Positions 9,171 to 17,093 of a DNA stretch of 64,000 nt are shown here, piece after piece. Source of the stretch: Chloroflexota bacterium (lineage in GTDB: Bacteria > Chloroflexota > Anaerolineae > B4-G1 > SLSP01); NCBI GenBank assembly GCA_029555965.1, contig JAKQHY010000081.1, positions 28,483 through 92,482 on the forward strand. The letters run 5' to 3'. The position numbers were made by a program, and so were the translations under genes. Numbering within the stretch: the first letter of the stretch is position 1; each line of letters begins with the position of its first letter. The notes under the pieces are model-generated. The model made no database searches. It was not told the DNA's origin and worked only from the letters and a program-made list of their open reading frames with translations.

Positions 9171-9510
9171 CCCGCACAGGAGAACGCTGAACACTCTACT
9201 GGCTCACCCGCCTGCACATCACAGGACTTACGCAAGGAAGCTGCTTTTTCACCGCTGAGAGCGCTGAGGACGCTGATGAATTGCAAAAAATTTCTGCGTG
9301 CTCTGTGTGCTCTGCGGTGAATTTCCCTTCGTTTGTGTAAGCCCTGATCATAAAAATGATCGAGTGTATCCGTTGGGATCCGGCCTGGCGCGTCAAATAC
9401 CTCCCGCAACCCGTCGCGCCGGAGAAACCTCTCCGGCGCGACAATTTTCGTGTGGACTCTTTTCAGGCGGCGGCTTGCGCCAGTCCTGCCGCTTGCGAGA
9501 CTAACGGCTC
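9171..9510. other. gene-free gap with repeat hairpin and terminator-like hairpin
   Basis: This 340-base gap between convergent genes holds a hairpin repeat of 'GCTGAGAGCGCTGAGGACGC' type, answered by 'GCGTGCTCTGTGTGCTCTGC' (about 9250-9320), and the strong hairpin annotated at 9413-9442. Short ORFs in it look like translated repeats and no gene is supported. Confidence 0.6.
9413..9450 (+). terminator. strong GC hairpin between convergent genes
   Basis: GTCGCGCCGGAGA (9413-9425) pairs perfectly with TCTCCGGCGCGAC (9430-9442) around an AACC loop, followed by AATTTT. It lies between the ISP gene and the convergent flavoprotein gene and probably ends transcription. The T-run is short. Confidence 0.5.
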
Positions 9511-10914
9511 TCAGCGGGTTGCATTCTCACCCGCGATCACCCCAAACACCGCCAGTTCCAGCAATGCGCTCCCACCGATGTAATCCGCCCCATGGACGCC
9601 CCCGGTGATTTGGCCCACCGCATACAATCCGGGAATAGGCCGCCCCATTGAATCGAGCACCTGCGCTTGCGGGCTGATCCTCAGTCCGCCCAGCGTCTGC
9701 ACGATGGCCGGCTTGTAGCGCAACGCATAGAAAGGCGGCTGTTCGATTTTGCCCAGGCTTTCCGTCCGCCCAAAGGCTGTGTCTTTTCCCCCTTCCACGT
9801 CCCGATTCCATTGCGCAACGGTTTCTTCTAACGCCGTGGACGGAATCGCGATCTTCTCGGCCAATTCGGCCAGGGTAGGCGCTTGCGCTGCTACCAACCC
9901 GTCGTTTACCGCGCTCTCTAATTGCGCTTCGAAGGTCTTCTCGGGCAGCCAGGCGGTGGCGGTCGCCATGCGGCCATCGAAGATCAAGAAATAGAATGAT
10001 CCATGCGTCATTGCGGCCTGGACAACTTCAAAACTGCGCCCCATTTCATCGTAAAAGCGTTTGCCGTCGGCGCCGACCAAAATGGCGCCTTGCGCCCGCG
10101 TGTGCGCCATCATGTAGGTCGGATGCAGGACTTTGTGTTTGACGTCGGCCCCCGTCTGGATGACCCGGAAAGCATCCAACGGCATGTCAGGGTAACTGAC
10201 CACAGCGGCGCCAATGGCCTGGGCCATCTGAATCCCATCGCCGGTGTTGCCGGGGGAACTCCACGAAACCGCCTCCACCAGAGCCGGGCAGGTTTCCTTA
10301 ACCATCTCCCGGTTGCGCCCGAATCCGCCGCTGGCTAGAATCACGCTGTCGGCCTGATACGTTACCGGTTGGCCGTCCTGTTCGGCCTTTACCCCCACCA
10401 CGCGCCCGTCCTCGACGAGAAGGTCTGTGGCGCGGGTGTTGTAGAAAATTTGGACGCCACGGGCCAATGCGGCTTGTTTTAACGGGGGAATCATTCCCGG
10501 CGGCAGCAATTTCACACTCCGCGCCAGGCTATGATCGTGTTGGACGTGCAGCGCTTCAGGGCCGGGGAACTGGCACCCTTTATCCGCCAACCAGGCCCAG
10601 GCCGCCGCCCCCTTTTGAATTAACGTGGCGGCCAAAACGATATCGCTTTTATAGCGCCCGCCTTTGAGGTGATCGACCAAATACTGGTGCGGGGTATCTA
10701 CAATGCCGGCTTTCGCTTGTAGTTCGGTTCCCGCCGCCGAAATGATCTGGTCAGAAATGAGCGTATCCCCTCCCAGATGGGGTAGTTTTTCCAGCAGCGT
10801 CACCTCCCCGGCCCCTGCTTCACTTGCCGCGATCGCCGCGCACAACCCGCCGCCGCCGCCGCCCACCACCACCACTTTATTGTTTTTGGAACCACCAGAA
10901 TTTGCAGATTTCAT
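9511..10914 (-). CDS. FAD-dependent flavocytochrome c / fumarate-reductase-like oxidoreductase
   Basis: The start is set at 10914, where an AGAGGAGGA Shine-Dalgarno sequence precedes ATG, giving 467 residues. The N-terminus has the dinucleotide-binding motif 'VVVVGGGGGGLCAAIAA' and 'EKLPHLGGDT'; the C-terminus has the second FAD motif 'GLYAVGQITGGVHGADYIGG'. This is the FAD_binding_2 family (fumarate reductase flavoprotein, 3-ketosteroid dehydrogenase, urocanate reductase relatives). It lacks a heme domain and a signal peptide, so it is cytoplasmic and probably coupled to another donor; the substrate cannot be named. It is the last gene of a minus-strand cluster with a sugar kinase and GH4 glycosidase, but a repeat separates it from them, so the functional link is weak. 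Confidence 0.85.
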   Translation of the reverse strand: MKSANSGGSKNNKVVVVGGGGGGLCAAIAASEAGAGEVTLLEKLPHLGGDTLISDQIISAAGTELQAKAGIVDTPHQYLVDHLKGGRYKSDIVLAATLIQKGAAAWAWLADKGCQFPGPEALHVQHDHSLARSVKLLPPGMIPPLKQAALARGVQIFYNTRATDLLVEDGRVVGVKAEQDGQPVTYQADSVILASGGFGRNREMVKETCPALVEAVSWSSPGNTGDGIQMAQAIGAAVVSYPDMPLDAFRVIQTGADVKHKVLHPTYMMAHTRAQGAILVGADGKRFYDEMGRSFEVVQAAMTHGSFYFLIFDGRMATATAWLPEKTFEAQLESAVNDGLVAAQAPTLAELAEKIAIPSTALEETVAQWNRDVEGGKDTAFGRTESLGKIEQPPFYALRYKPAIVQTLGGLRISPQAQVLDSMGRPIPGLYAVGQITGGVHGADYIGGSALLELAVFGVIAGENATR

Positions 10915-10930
10915 TCTTCCTCCTCTGAAA

Positions 10931-11003
10931 ATAGCCACAGAGATCACAGAGTTCACAGAGAAAACCCTTTGTGTCCTTCGTGTCCTTTGTGGTGAAAATT
11001 TTC
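10931..11003. repeat. CACAGAG-type hairpin repeat
   Basis: 'CACAGAGATCACAGAGTTC' is answered by 'GTGTCCTTCGTGTCCTTTG', an imperfect palindrome made of short tandem units. It occupies most of the gap between the flavoprotein and the sugar kinase gene. The same class occurs at about 4960 and 9250. Confidence 0.7.
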
Positions 11004-11040
11004 ATCCAACCGCGCTTTTTCGCGTTCTTGCGCGCTTGCT

Positions 11041-12024
11041 TTACCCTCCCCGCTTCAAGAATTTCTGCGCGGTAGCGATGACCGTCTGGCGCAAGGGCCG
11101 GTAATCCACCCCGGCCTGCTCCATCCCCAGGAGCACTCCGCCGACGACCGGCGGCGCAGTGAGGCGCACCGCCCGCGCGCCCGGCGCCACAACCTGCACC
11201 GTCGCCATCAGCGTCTCGCCCAGGGCCGGGCTGCCCTTGAACAGGCTGCCGATTTGCACGACCTCAAAATTCAGCGCCTCAAAGTGCAGTTGGCGGATGA
11301 CGCCGATGACGAGGCTGCCCAACTCCCGTCCCGCCCAGCGGATGAGGTCTTGCGCTGCCATGTCGCCCGCTTCTGCCGTTTGGAACACCAGCGGGGCCGC
11401 CGCCGATCCCAGCGTGTAGCGATGCAGGTACAGCCCTTCCAGCAAGTCCTCCGCATCGGTGGCGCCGACGTGCGCTCTGAAGACCTCGGTGAGGCGCGTG
11501 GCCGGGCCGCGCCGCGTCCACGCTAGCGCGACGGCCTGCACTGCCGCGTTCACCAGGTCGCTGCCGCCCGCGTACTCGGCGAACATCACGCCGCCGCCGG
11601 TGACGCGCCCCTCGCGTCCCTCGCGGTCGCGCCCGTAGCAGTTGCTCCCCGTGCCGGCGACGACGCCCACGCCCCAGCCCTCCGTCGCCCCGGCCATCAG
11701 CCCGATGAGCGTGTCGTTGACCAACCCGCACGGCGCGGAAAGGCCGAGTCCGCCGATGATCTCCATATGCCGATCCCACAGGCACGGCCAATCGTACCCG
11801 GCGATGCCGAAGCCCGCCCCGGCGATAGCCGCTTTGGGGATGCCGGCGGAAGCGACCGCCTGTTCGGCTACAATGTGCAGCACCGCTTGCAGTCCTTCCC
11901 AATCCACGACTTCGTAACTGCCCGGCCCGGCCAGCCCAAAGCCGACGACCTGCCCGGTCTCATCCGCCAGCAAAGCGTGGCTCTTCGTCGCGCCAATGTC
12001 TACACCAAGAAAATAATGGGTCAT
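11041..12024 (-). CDS. BadF/BadG-type N-acetylglucosamine (amino sugar) kinase
   Basis: This 327-residue ASKHA-fold kinase has the phosphate-1 motif 'GVDIGATKSHALLADE' at residues 7-22, 'GFGIAGYDWP' and 'GVVAGTGSNCYGRDREGR' (phosphate-2 and adenosine regions). It fits the BcrAD_BadFG family whose relatives phosphorylate N-acetylglucosamine or other hexosamines from recycled or imported glycans. A GGAG precedes the ATG. The GH4 glycosidase gene lies 101 bases upstream in the same direction, which suggests a short amino-sugar or disaccharide utilisation operon. No transporter is seen in the window. The exact sugar is an inference. Confidence 0.85.
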   Translation of the reverse strand: MTHYFLGVDIGATKSHALLADETGQVVGFGLAGPGSYEVVDWEGLQAVLHIVAEQAVASAGIPKAAIAGAGFGIAGYDWPCLWDRHMEIIGGLGLSAPCGLVNDTLIGLMAGATEGWGVGVVAGTGSNCYGRDREGREGRVTGGGVMFAEYAGGSDLVNAAVQAVALAWTRRGPATRLTEVFRAHVGATDAEDLLEGLYLHRYTLGSAAAPLVFQTAEAGDMAAQDLIRWAGRELGSLVIGVIRQLHFEALNFEVVQIGSLFKGSPALGETLMATVQVVAPGARAVRLTAPPVVGGVLLGMEQAGVDYRPLRQTVIATAQKFLKRGG

Positions 12025-12043
12025 TGTTGTGCTCCATAAAATG

Positions 12044-12122
12044 TGAGGGAGAGAGGGGGAGAGGGGGGGAGCAGGGGAAATTTTGTCTCCCCCTCTCCTT
12101 GTCTCCCCCTCTCCCCCTCACT
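12044..12122. repeat. GGGAGAG / CTCTCCC purine-pyrimidine hairpin repeat
   Basis: A 'GAGAGGGGGAGAGG'-type array is followed after about 25 bases by its complement 'CTCCCCCTCTCC' in two blocks, so the gap between the GH4 and kinase genes can fold into a long hairpin. It is the same repeat class as that found inside the ABC-F gene and at the ends of cysH and acnX. Confidence 0.7.
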
Positions 12123-12125
12123 TGG

Positions 12126-13418
12126 TCACTTCCAGAACTGCGGCAGATACGCCCGGTTGGTTTCCAGCATGTCGTCCAGCACGGCCTGGACTTTGTCCGC
12201 TGACGGCCCCAACGGGTGGACGAGAAGGGCTTGATAGGCGGCGTCACGGTCGCCGTGGACGGCGGCGGCGACGGTCAGCAGTTCGTAGGATTTCACGGCG
12301 GCCAGCAGGCCGAAGCAGACCGGCGGCAGCGGCGCGGCGGGCAGCGGGGTGATTCCGGCGCGTCCGACGCGGCAGGGCAGCTCCAGCACCCAATCCGCCG
12401 GCCAGCCGGGGACCGCGCCGCCGTGCGGGACGTTGACCACGTGAACCTCGTTCAGGTCGTTATAGTGCGCGTTGAGCAGTTGCGTCGCCACGGTGGAGTA
12501 GTACGCGCCGCCGCGCTCCATCAGGCCCTCCGGCGGTGCGGCGCGATCTGGTTCCGCGTATTGCGCCAGCAGCTTTTCCTCAATCGCGGCTACCTGCTCG
12601 GCGCGGGAGGGCGGCCACTGATCCTGCGCGGCGCGTTTGCGGGCGGTGTAGTAATAGTATTGCAGGTAGTAGTTGGGAATCATCTTCAGCGTCTCGATCA
12701 GGCGGACGTCCCACTCCGGCGCTTCCTCGGCGCGGAGGTGGTCCAGGGCGGCGATCAGGACTTGCGGCCAGACGTCCACGCCATCCACCGTGAACCCGCG
12801 ATGCCACGAGAGGTGGTTGAGTCCCAGGGTGAGCAGTTGCGCGCGTTCTGGCGCGATGGTCTCGCCGGTTTGCGCCTGCAACCCTTTGAGGATGTCCATT
12901 TTGGCGTTGATGGCGACGTTGCAGACGCCCACCGATGGCACGTCGGGCGCGTGGCGCGCGAGGGCTTCCGTGATCAGCCCGGAGGGATTGGTGAAGTTGA
13001 CCAGCAGCGCGCCGGGCGCGAGTTCGCGCATGTCGTTGGCGAGGGCGAGGATGACGGGGATGGTGCGCATCGCCTTCGCCATGCCGCCGACGCCGGTGGT
13101 CTCTTGCCCAATGAGGCCGTGACGGTGGCCGAGGTACTCGTCGCCCCGGCGGGCCGCCATCATCCCCACGCGCAATTGGGTGGTGACGTATTGCGCGCCG
13201 CGCACCGCCTCGCGCTGGTCGGTGGTCAGGTGGACGGTGAAGGGCGCGCCTTTTGCCGCTGTCATCCGCTGCGCGAAGCCGCCAACGACGTCCAGCCGCG
13301 CCGGATCAACGTCCATCAGCCAGAGTTCGGTGAGTGGCAGTGAGCCAACGCGCTCCAAAAAGCCGTTGATCAATTCCGGCGTATAGGTTGAGCCTCCGCC
13401 GATAACCGCGATTTTCAT
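12126..13418 (-). CDS. family 4 glycoside hydrolase (6-phospho-beta-glucosidase-like)
   Basis: This 430-residue NAD+- and Mn2+-dependent glycosidase of family GH4 has the Rossmann start '[16 protein letters not shown]', '[14 protein letters not shown]', the '[13 protein letters not shown]' segment and metal-site residues Cys in 'VGVCNVAI' (about 171) and His in '[11 protein letters not shown]' (about 200). Further family sequence includes '[17 protein letters not shown]'. The closest resemblance is to the CelF/LicH 6-phospho-beta-glucosidase branch. GH4 enzymes work by oxidation at C3 followed by elimination. No phosphotransferase system is nearby, so the natural substrate may be unphosphorylated, or phosphorylated by the neighbouring kinase. 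It appears to be the first gene of the minus-strand cluster. Confidence 0.9.
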   Translation of the reverse strand: MKIAVIGGGSTYTPELINGFLERVGSLPLTELWLMDVDPARLDVVGGFAQRMTAAKGAPFTVHLTTDQREAVRGAQYVTTQLRVGMMAARRGDEYLGHRHGLIGQETTGVGGMAKAMRTIPVILALANDMRELAPGALLVNFTNPSGLITEALARHAPDVPSVGVCNVAINAKMDILKGLQAQTGETIAPERAQLLTLGLNHLSWHRGFTVDGVDVWPQVLIAALDHLRAEEAPEWDVRLIETLKMIPNYYLQYYYYTARKRAAQDQWPPSRAEQVAAIEEKLLAQYAEPDRAAPPEGLMERGGAYYSTVATQLLNAHYNDLNEVHVVNVPHGGAVPGWPADWVLELPCRVGRAGITPLPAAPLPPVCFGLLAAVKSYELLTVAAAVHGDRDAAYQALLVHPLGPSADKVQAVLDDMLETNRAYLPQFWK

Positions 13419-13437
13419 GGTTGCCTCCTGAAAAATA

Positions 13438-13495
13438 ACAGGATTTTCGGAATGATAGGATTGGAGAAACTCCGTTCAATCCGTTGAGAGATCGG
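13438..13495. repeat. AACGGATTGAACGGAT-class repeat
   Basis: An 'ACAGGATTTTCGGAATGATAGG' array is followed by its complement-like 'CGTTCAATCCGTTGAGAG'. The class is also found at 30.3, 62.9 and 63.5 kb. Confidence 0.55.
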
Positions 13496-13560
13496 CATCA
13501 CTTGGATTCAGTTGACTTCACTTATAGTCGCAAGTGTGAAATTTGTCAACGGTTTGACAG

Positions 13561-13745
13561 CAGGGCTTTATCATTCTCGTTGCCCCACGCTTACCGGGCA
13601 GATTTTGCGGCTGAAGCCGCCGGTAAAAAGGCGGTTTTGTGGTGACGGGCCACCGCCCGTCACCACAAAACCCCTTTAAGAATCACGGCTTTAGCCGTCT
13701 CCTGTATCGCGGCGCACCATCCGGCGGGAGAATGATAAGACCCTG
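13561..13745. mobile_element. nested-hairpin element A (MITE/REP-like, 185 bp)
   Basis: An outer inverted repeat CAGGGCTTTATCATTCTC (13561-13578) / GAGAATGATAAGACCCTG (13728-13745) encloses a palindrome GCGGCTGAAGCCGC (13607-13620), an 18-bp central hairpin (13633-13650 with 13655-13672) and a palindrome ACGGCTTTAGCCGT (13685-13698). The layout is shared with elements at 22622 and 31286. It fills the gene-free gap 13419-13807 together with the repeat at 13438. No ORF of its own. Confidence 0.7.
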
Positions 13746-13807
13746 GGTTTGACAGTTTTCCAGGTTGGTAGTAAGTTACAGTCATCAAATCAGCGGGGGT
13801 AAGAAAC

Positions 13808-14188
13808 GTGGTTATGATAATCGAGATATTTTCTATGTTGTTGCTGGGGTGGGTCGCGTTCGGGGCGGTCGGACGCTCGATGGAAAGTGGGGAGTGGGAA
13901 GGTTTTGTGATGTTTGGGCGGGGTGGGGATAGCTTCAAACCCTGCGGTTCCCGCGAGACGTGGTGGATCAAGGTGAAGGGATTCAGTCGGGCGCTGGATG
14001 AGCTGCGGGCGCAGTACAACGAGATTGCCGAACACCCGTATGATCCGGTTTATCTCCGCATCAGCGGCGAGGTCAGCAAGAAGGGACAGTTTGGCCCCTT
14101 GGGATCGTATCAGCGCGTGGTCTATGTGGAGGAAGTGTTAGAGGTGCGCACGCGGCAGGATAACGACTGCCGCAAGCGGCGCGTGTAG
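13808..14188 (+). CDS. small protein of unknown function, possible N-terminal membrane helix
   Basis: The frame encodes 126 residues from GTG at 13808 (or 124 from ATG 13814), with GGGGGTAAG upstream. The N-terminus is hydrophobic ('IIEIFSMLLLGWVAFGAVG'), then a soluble domain with 'WWIKVKGFSRALDELRAQYNE' and 'VYLRISGEVSKKGQFGPLGSYQRVVYVEEVLEV'. The last part looks like an OB-fold-type strand pattern seen in short conserved hypothetical proteins. A TTGACA lies at 13749 but its -10 is poor. A good terminator follows the stop. The function is unknown; it could be a membrane-anchored single-domain protein. Confidence 0.7.
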   Translation: MVMIIEIFSMLLLGWVAFGAVGRSMESGEWEGFVMFGRGGDSFKPCGSRETWWIKVKGFSRALDELRAQYNEIAEHPYDPVYLRISGEVSKKGQFGPLGSYQRVVYVEEVLEVRTRQDNDCRKRRV

Positions 14189-14204
14189 GCTGGAGGACAA
14201 TGAG

Positions 14205-14230
14205 AAAGCCCCGGATTTCCGGGGCTTTTT
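14205..14230. terminator. bidirectional intrinsic terminator
   Basis: AAAGCCCCGG (14205-14214) pairs with CCGGGGCTTT (14219-14228) around an ATTT loop, with A and T runs on the two sides. It serves the 126-residue gene on the plus strand and the UPF0158 fusion on the minus strand; the fusion's stop codon touches it. Confidence 0.85.
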
Positions 14231-15276
14231 TAGTCTTTTTCGGCGCGAAGGGGAGCAATGAGGCCAAATTTGATGTCGTCCGGTGGCGTGGCGCGGGTCA
14301 CGATTTCCGGCCACAGTTCCAGCGGCGGGGTGGCGATCAGGGCGGTGGAGAGGCGGAGGGTGTTCAGGTCGTCGTGCAGGTAGGGGCGCTGCCCGCAGTG
14401 GAGGGCGTCGCAGGATTGGCGGAGACCCGGCCCGCATTGCTTCCAGGGGCACAGCCGTCCCAGGTACTCGTGTTGCGGGTCGGCCAGGAACACATCGGCG
14501 CTTCGGCTGAAGCTTTGCGCGTGGCCGCGCAGCTTGCGTCCCAATTCGGCCAGGTCAGGTAGGCGAACGTTGGCGTCAACCGTCACCAGCAGGTCGGCGT
14601 CCTGCGGCTCCGGCTTTTCGGTGGTCAGCGAGCCGATCAGGGCGATGCGCGTCACGCCCGGCAGCTTGCGGGCCGCGCGCACGAACCCCAACACTTCGGC
14701 AATGAGCCGCGCTCGGATTGTGGAATCGTATCCCGGCGTTCCTTCCGGTTCCCCCCATTCGATCCCCTCGTGGGTCAACCAGGTCTGCACGCGCTGGCGC
14801 GCCTGTTCGGCAGAGAAACCCAGCCAATGTTTGCGCAGGGTAGGGTGCTCGGCCATCGCGTCCTTAAATTGCCGGAAAGCGCCCTGCCCGCTGATCGCAC
14901 GCCAAAGCTTTTGACGAAGGTCTTTGTCTTCGAGGGTGTTGATGAAGGTGTGCATATCGTTGTAGGCGGCGCTGCTGTCGCTTTTGGGGACGTCCAGGTA
15001 GCGCGTGAGGTAGCCTTGTTCGATGGCGTGCGCCTGAAGCAAGGCCTGTTGTCGCCATTCCGGTAAATGCCGTTGTTGAAGGATGTTGGGCATGTTGAAG
15101 TGTTCCGGGGCGTTGGGGTCATAAAATTCTTCGTAGATGGCTTCCAGTTCCCATTGCACCTCGGTCAATGCCATCAACACATGGCCGGTTTCCATATCCA
15201 GATAATAGTTGATAGCGTCGCTGCTGTATTCAAAAGCAGCCAGTAGTGCATCCAAATCCACATAAATTTTGTTCAT
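14230..15276 (-). CDS. UPF0158-type domain fused to a nucleotidyltransferase domain
   Basis: Of the 348 residues, about 1-150 resemble the UPF0158 family ('VDLDALLAAFEYSS', 'YYLDMETGHVL', 'DVPKSDSSAAYNDMHTFI', 'FRQFKDAMAEHP'). Residues about 200-290 form a minimal nucleotidyltransferase with 'IALIGSLTTEKPEPQDADLLV': the G-S motif followed by the DxD metal pair. The C-terminal part ('CPWKQCGPGLRQSCDALHCG') carries four cysteines that could bind a metal. Stand-alone minimal nucleotidyltransferases often act in toxin-antitoxin systems or on tRNA, and the fusion hints at a substrate-recognition role for the UPF0158 part. It lies 9 bases after ygiQ, so it is cotranscribed with it. Confidence 0.8.
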   Translation of the reverse strand: MNKIYVDLDALLAAFEYSSDAINYYLDMETGHVLMALTEVQWELEAIYEEFYDPNAPEHFNMPNILQQRHLPEWRQQALLQAHAIEQGYLTRYLDVPKSDSSAAYNDMHTFINTLEDKDLRQKLWRAISGQGAFRQFKDAMAEHPTLRKHWLGFSAEQARQRVQTWLTHEGIEWGEPEGTPGYDSTIRARLIAEVLGFVRAARKLPGVTRIALIGSLTTEKPEPQDADLLVTVDANVRLPDLAELGRKLRGHAQSFSRSADVFLADPQHEYLGRLCPWKQCGPGLRQSCDALHCGQRPYLHDDLNTLRLSTALIATPPLELWPEIVTRATPPDDIKFGLIAPLRAEKD

Positions 15277-15285
15277 AGGCTCATT

Positions 15286-16989
15286 TTACTTCCGATTCCC
15301 TTTTCCTACCACCACGTCCTTCTGTCGCTGTTTGCCCCGCAGGTCTTTTTCCACGAACAGGCGCTCGCCGGTGAACGGGTCCATTTCAGTATAGTACATC
15401 ACGCTGGCATAGGTGGATGGGGTGGGGGTGAAGATTTGCACCTGCTCTGGTTGAAGTTTCAGCTCTCGTGTGGCGAAGTCTCTCAACCGCTCCATATCTT
15501 CCAGCGTGCAGCCGGGATGCGCCGCGATGAGGTAATAGGTGAGAAACTGCTTTTGCCCGGCGGCCTCCGTTTCCCGGTAGAATCGGTCGCGGAAAGCGAG
15601 CAGCGGCTTGACGCCAGGCTTGCCCATCCGCCGCAGCACGTGATGCACCGTATGCTCCGGCGCGATTTTCATCTGCCCGGACGTGTGTCGGGCGACGATC
15701 TGGCGCAGGTAGGCGCGCCCGTGCGCTTTGTCGGCCAGCACCATGTCGTAGCGGATGCCGGAGGCGACGAAGACTTTCTTGACGCCTTCGAGTTGGCCGA
15801 GCTTTTGCAATAATGCCATTTGATGTTGGTGGTCAATGGGCAACTGCGGGCACGGCTCCGGGTAGAGGCAACGTTTGTGTTCACAGACGCCGTGCTCTTG
15901 TTTTTTGGCGCACTCGAAGCCGTACATGTTCGCCGTCGGGCCGCCCACATCTTGCAGATAGCCCTTGAAATCCGGGCGCCGGGTCAACTGCCGCGCCTCT
16001 TTCAAAATCCCCGCCTCGCTGCGCCAGCGCACCGTGCGCCCCTCGTGGACGGCGATGGCGCAGAAGTTGCACTCGCCGTAGCAGCCCCGGTGCGTGGTCA
16101 GCGCAAATTGGATGGTGTCCTGCGCCCGCACCGCGCCCTGCTGCGCGTAGAACGGATGCACGTCGCGGGTGAAGGGCAGCGCGTACACCGCGTCCAGTTC
16201 CGCCTGGGTCAAATACGGCTGCGGCGGATTCTGCACCAGGTAACGGGTGTCCTGCTGCTGGCATAGCCCTTTGGCCGTGCGCGGATCGGTGTTGCGGTAG
16301 AAGGTGTGGAACATCTCAATAAAGGCGTGCTTGTCGGCGACGGCGGCGGCGTAGGCGGGCAGCTCTACATAATCCGCCGGTTTTTCCGCCGCAACGTAAC
16401 ACAGACCGCGCACTTGCTGCGCCCGCGCCAGATCGCCGTCGCGGAGCGCGTCCACCAGTTCCACGATGGCGCGCTCGGCCATCCCGTAGACCAGATAGTC
16501 TGCTTTGGCGTCGAAAAGCAGCGAGCGCCGCACGCTGTCGCTCCAGTAGTCGTAATGGGCGATGCGCCGCAAACTGGCCTCGATCCCGCCGAGGACGATG
16601 GGCGCGACGGGCTTGCAGTGCTGTTTGATCAGGTTCGTGTAGACGATGACGGCGCGATCCGGGCGGCGCGTGTTTTGGCCGCCGGGCGTGTAGTCATCCG
16701 ATTTGCGGCGCTTCTTCGTCGCCGTGTAGTTGGCAACCATCGAGTCAATGCTGCCGCCGGTGACGCCCCAGAACAGGCGCGGCGTCCCCAGGCGCGTGAT
16801 GTCGTCCGCGCTGTGGATGTCCGGCTGCGCGATCACGCCTACGCGGTAGCCCGCGTCCGCCAGCACCCGTCCCATCACCGCTACGCCGATGAAGGGGCTG
16901 TCAATGTAAGCGTCGCCGGTGACGAGGATGACATCCAGCGCATCCCAGCCGAGCGTCGTTAATTCTTGGGGGGTGGTCGGTAGGAACAT
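15286..16989 (-). CDS. YgiQ family radical SAM protein
   Basis: This 567-residue protein of the UPF0313/YgiQ family has an N-terminal Rossmann-like cobalamin-binding-type domain ('LDVILVTGDAYIDSPFIG', 'GYRVGVIAQPD'), then a radical SAM core with the cluster motif 'HRGCYGECNFCAIAVHEGR' (CxxxCxxC, about residues 299-306), and the family sequence 'KIAPEHTVHHVLRRMGKPG'. The DUF3362-type C-terminal extension is short ('YYTEMDPFTGERLFVEK'). The reaction of this family is not established. It is the first gene of the pair with the UPF0158-nucleotidyltransferase fusion. A repeat hairpin at 17010-17093 separates it from plsC upstream. Confidence 0.93.
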   Translation of the reverse strand: MFLPTTPQELTTLGWDALDVILVTGDAYIDSPFIGVAVMGRVLADAGYRVGVIAQPDIHSADDITRLGTPRLFWGVTGGSIDSMVANYTATKKRRKSDDYTPGGQNTRRPDRAVIVYTNLIKQHCKPVAPIVLGGIEASLRRIAHYDYWSDSVRRSLLFDAKADYLVYGMAERAIVELVDALRDGDLARAQQVRGLCYVAAEKPADYVELPAYAAAVADKHAFIEMFHTFYRNTDPRTAKGLCQQQDTRYLVQNPPQPYLTQAELDAVYALPFTRDVHPFYAQQGAVRAQDTIQFALTTHRGCYGECNFCAIAVHEGRTVRWRSEAGILKEARQLTRRPDFKGYLQDVGGPTANMYGFECAKKQEHGVCEHKRCLYPEPCPQLPIDHQHQMALLQKLGQLEGVKKVFVASGIRYDMVLADKAHGRAYLRQIVARHTSGQMKIAPEHTVHHVLRRMGKPGVKPLLAFRDRFYRETEAAGQKQFLTYYLIAAHPGCTLEDMERLRDFATRELKLQPEQVQIFTPTPSTYASVMYYTEMDPFTGERLFVEKDLRGKQRQKDVVVGKGNRK

Positions 16990-17009
16990 GACTTCAGTAT
17001 CGAGACTAT

Positions 17010-17093
17010 GAATGGAACGCAGATTTGCGCAGATGGACGCAGATAAAATTTAAAAAATCCGCGTTCATCCGCGTTTATCCGCGTCCTGATTTT
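17010..17093. repeat. CGCAGAT / ATCCGCGT hairpin repeat
   Basis: 'GCAGATTTGCGCAGATGGACG' type units are answered by 'TCCGCGTTCATCCGCG' units (17060-17086), forming an imperfect palindrome between plsC and ygiQ. Confidence 0.65.

Noticed and set aside
9230..9510. Small proteins encoded in the gap
   Set aside because: Frames are short, overlapping on both strands, and consist of repeat translations.
12216..13343. 375-codon plus-strand frame across the GH4 gene
   Set aside because: Antisense shadow; the GH4 frame has the catalytic and cofactor motifs.
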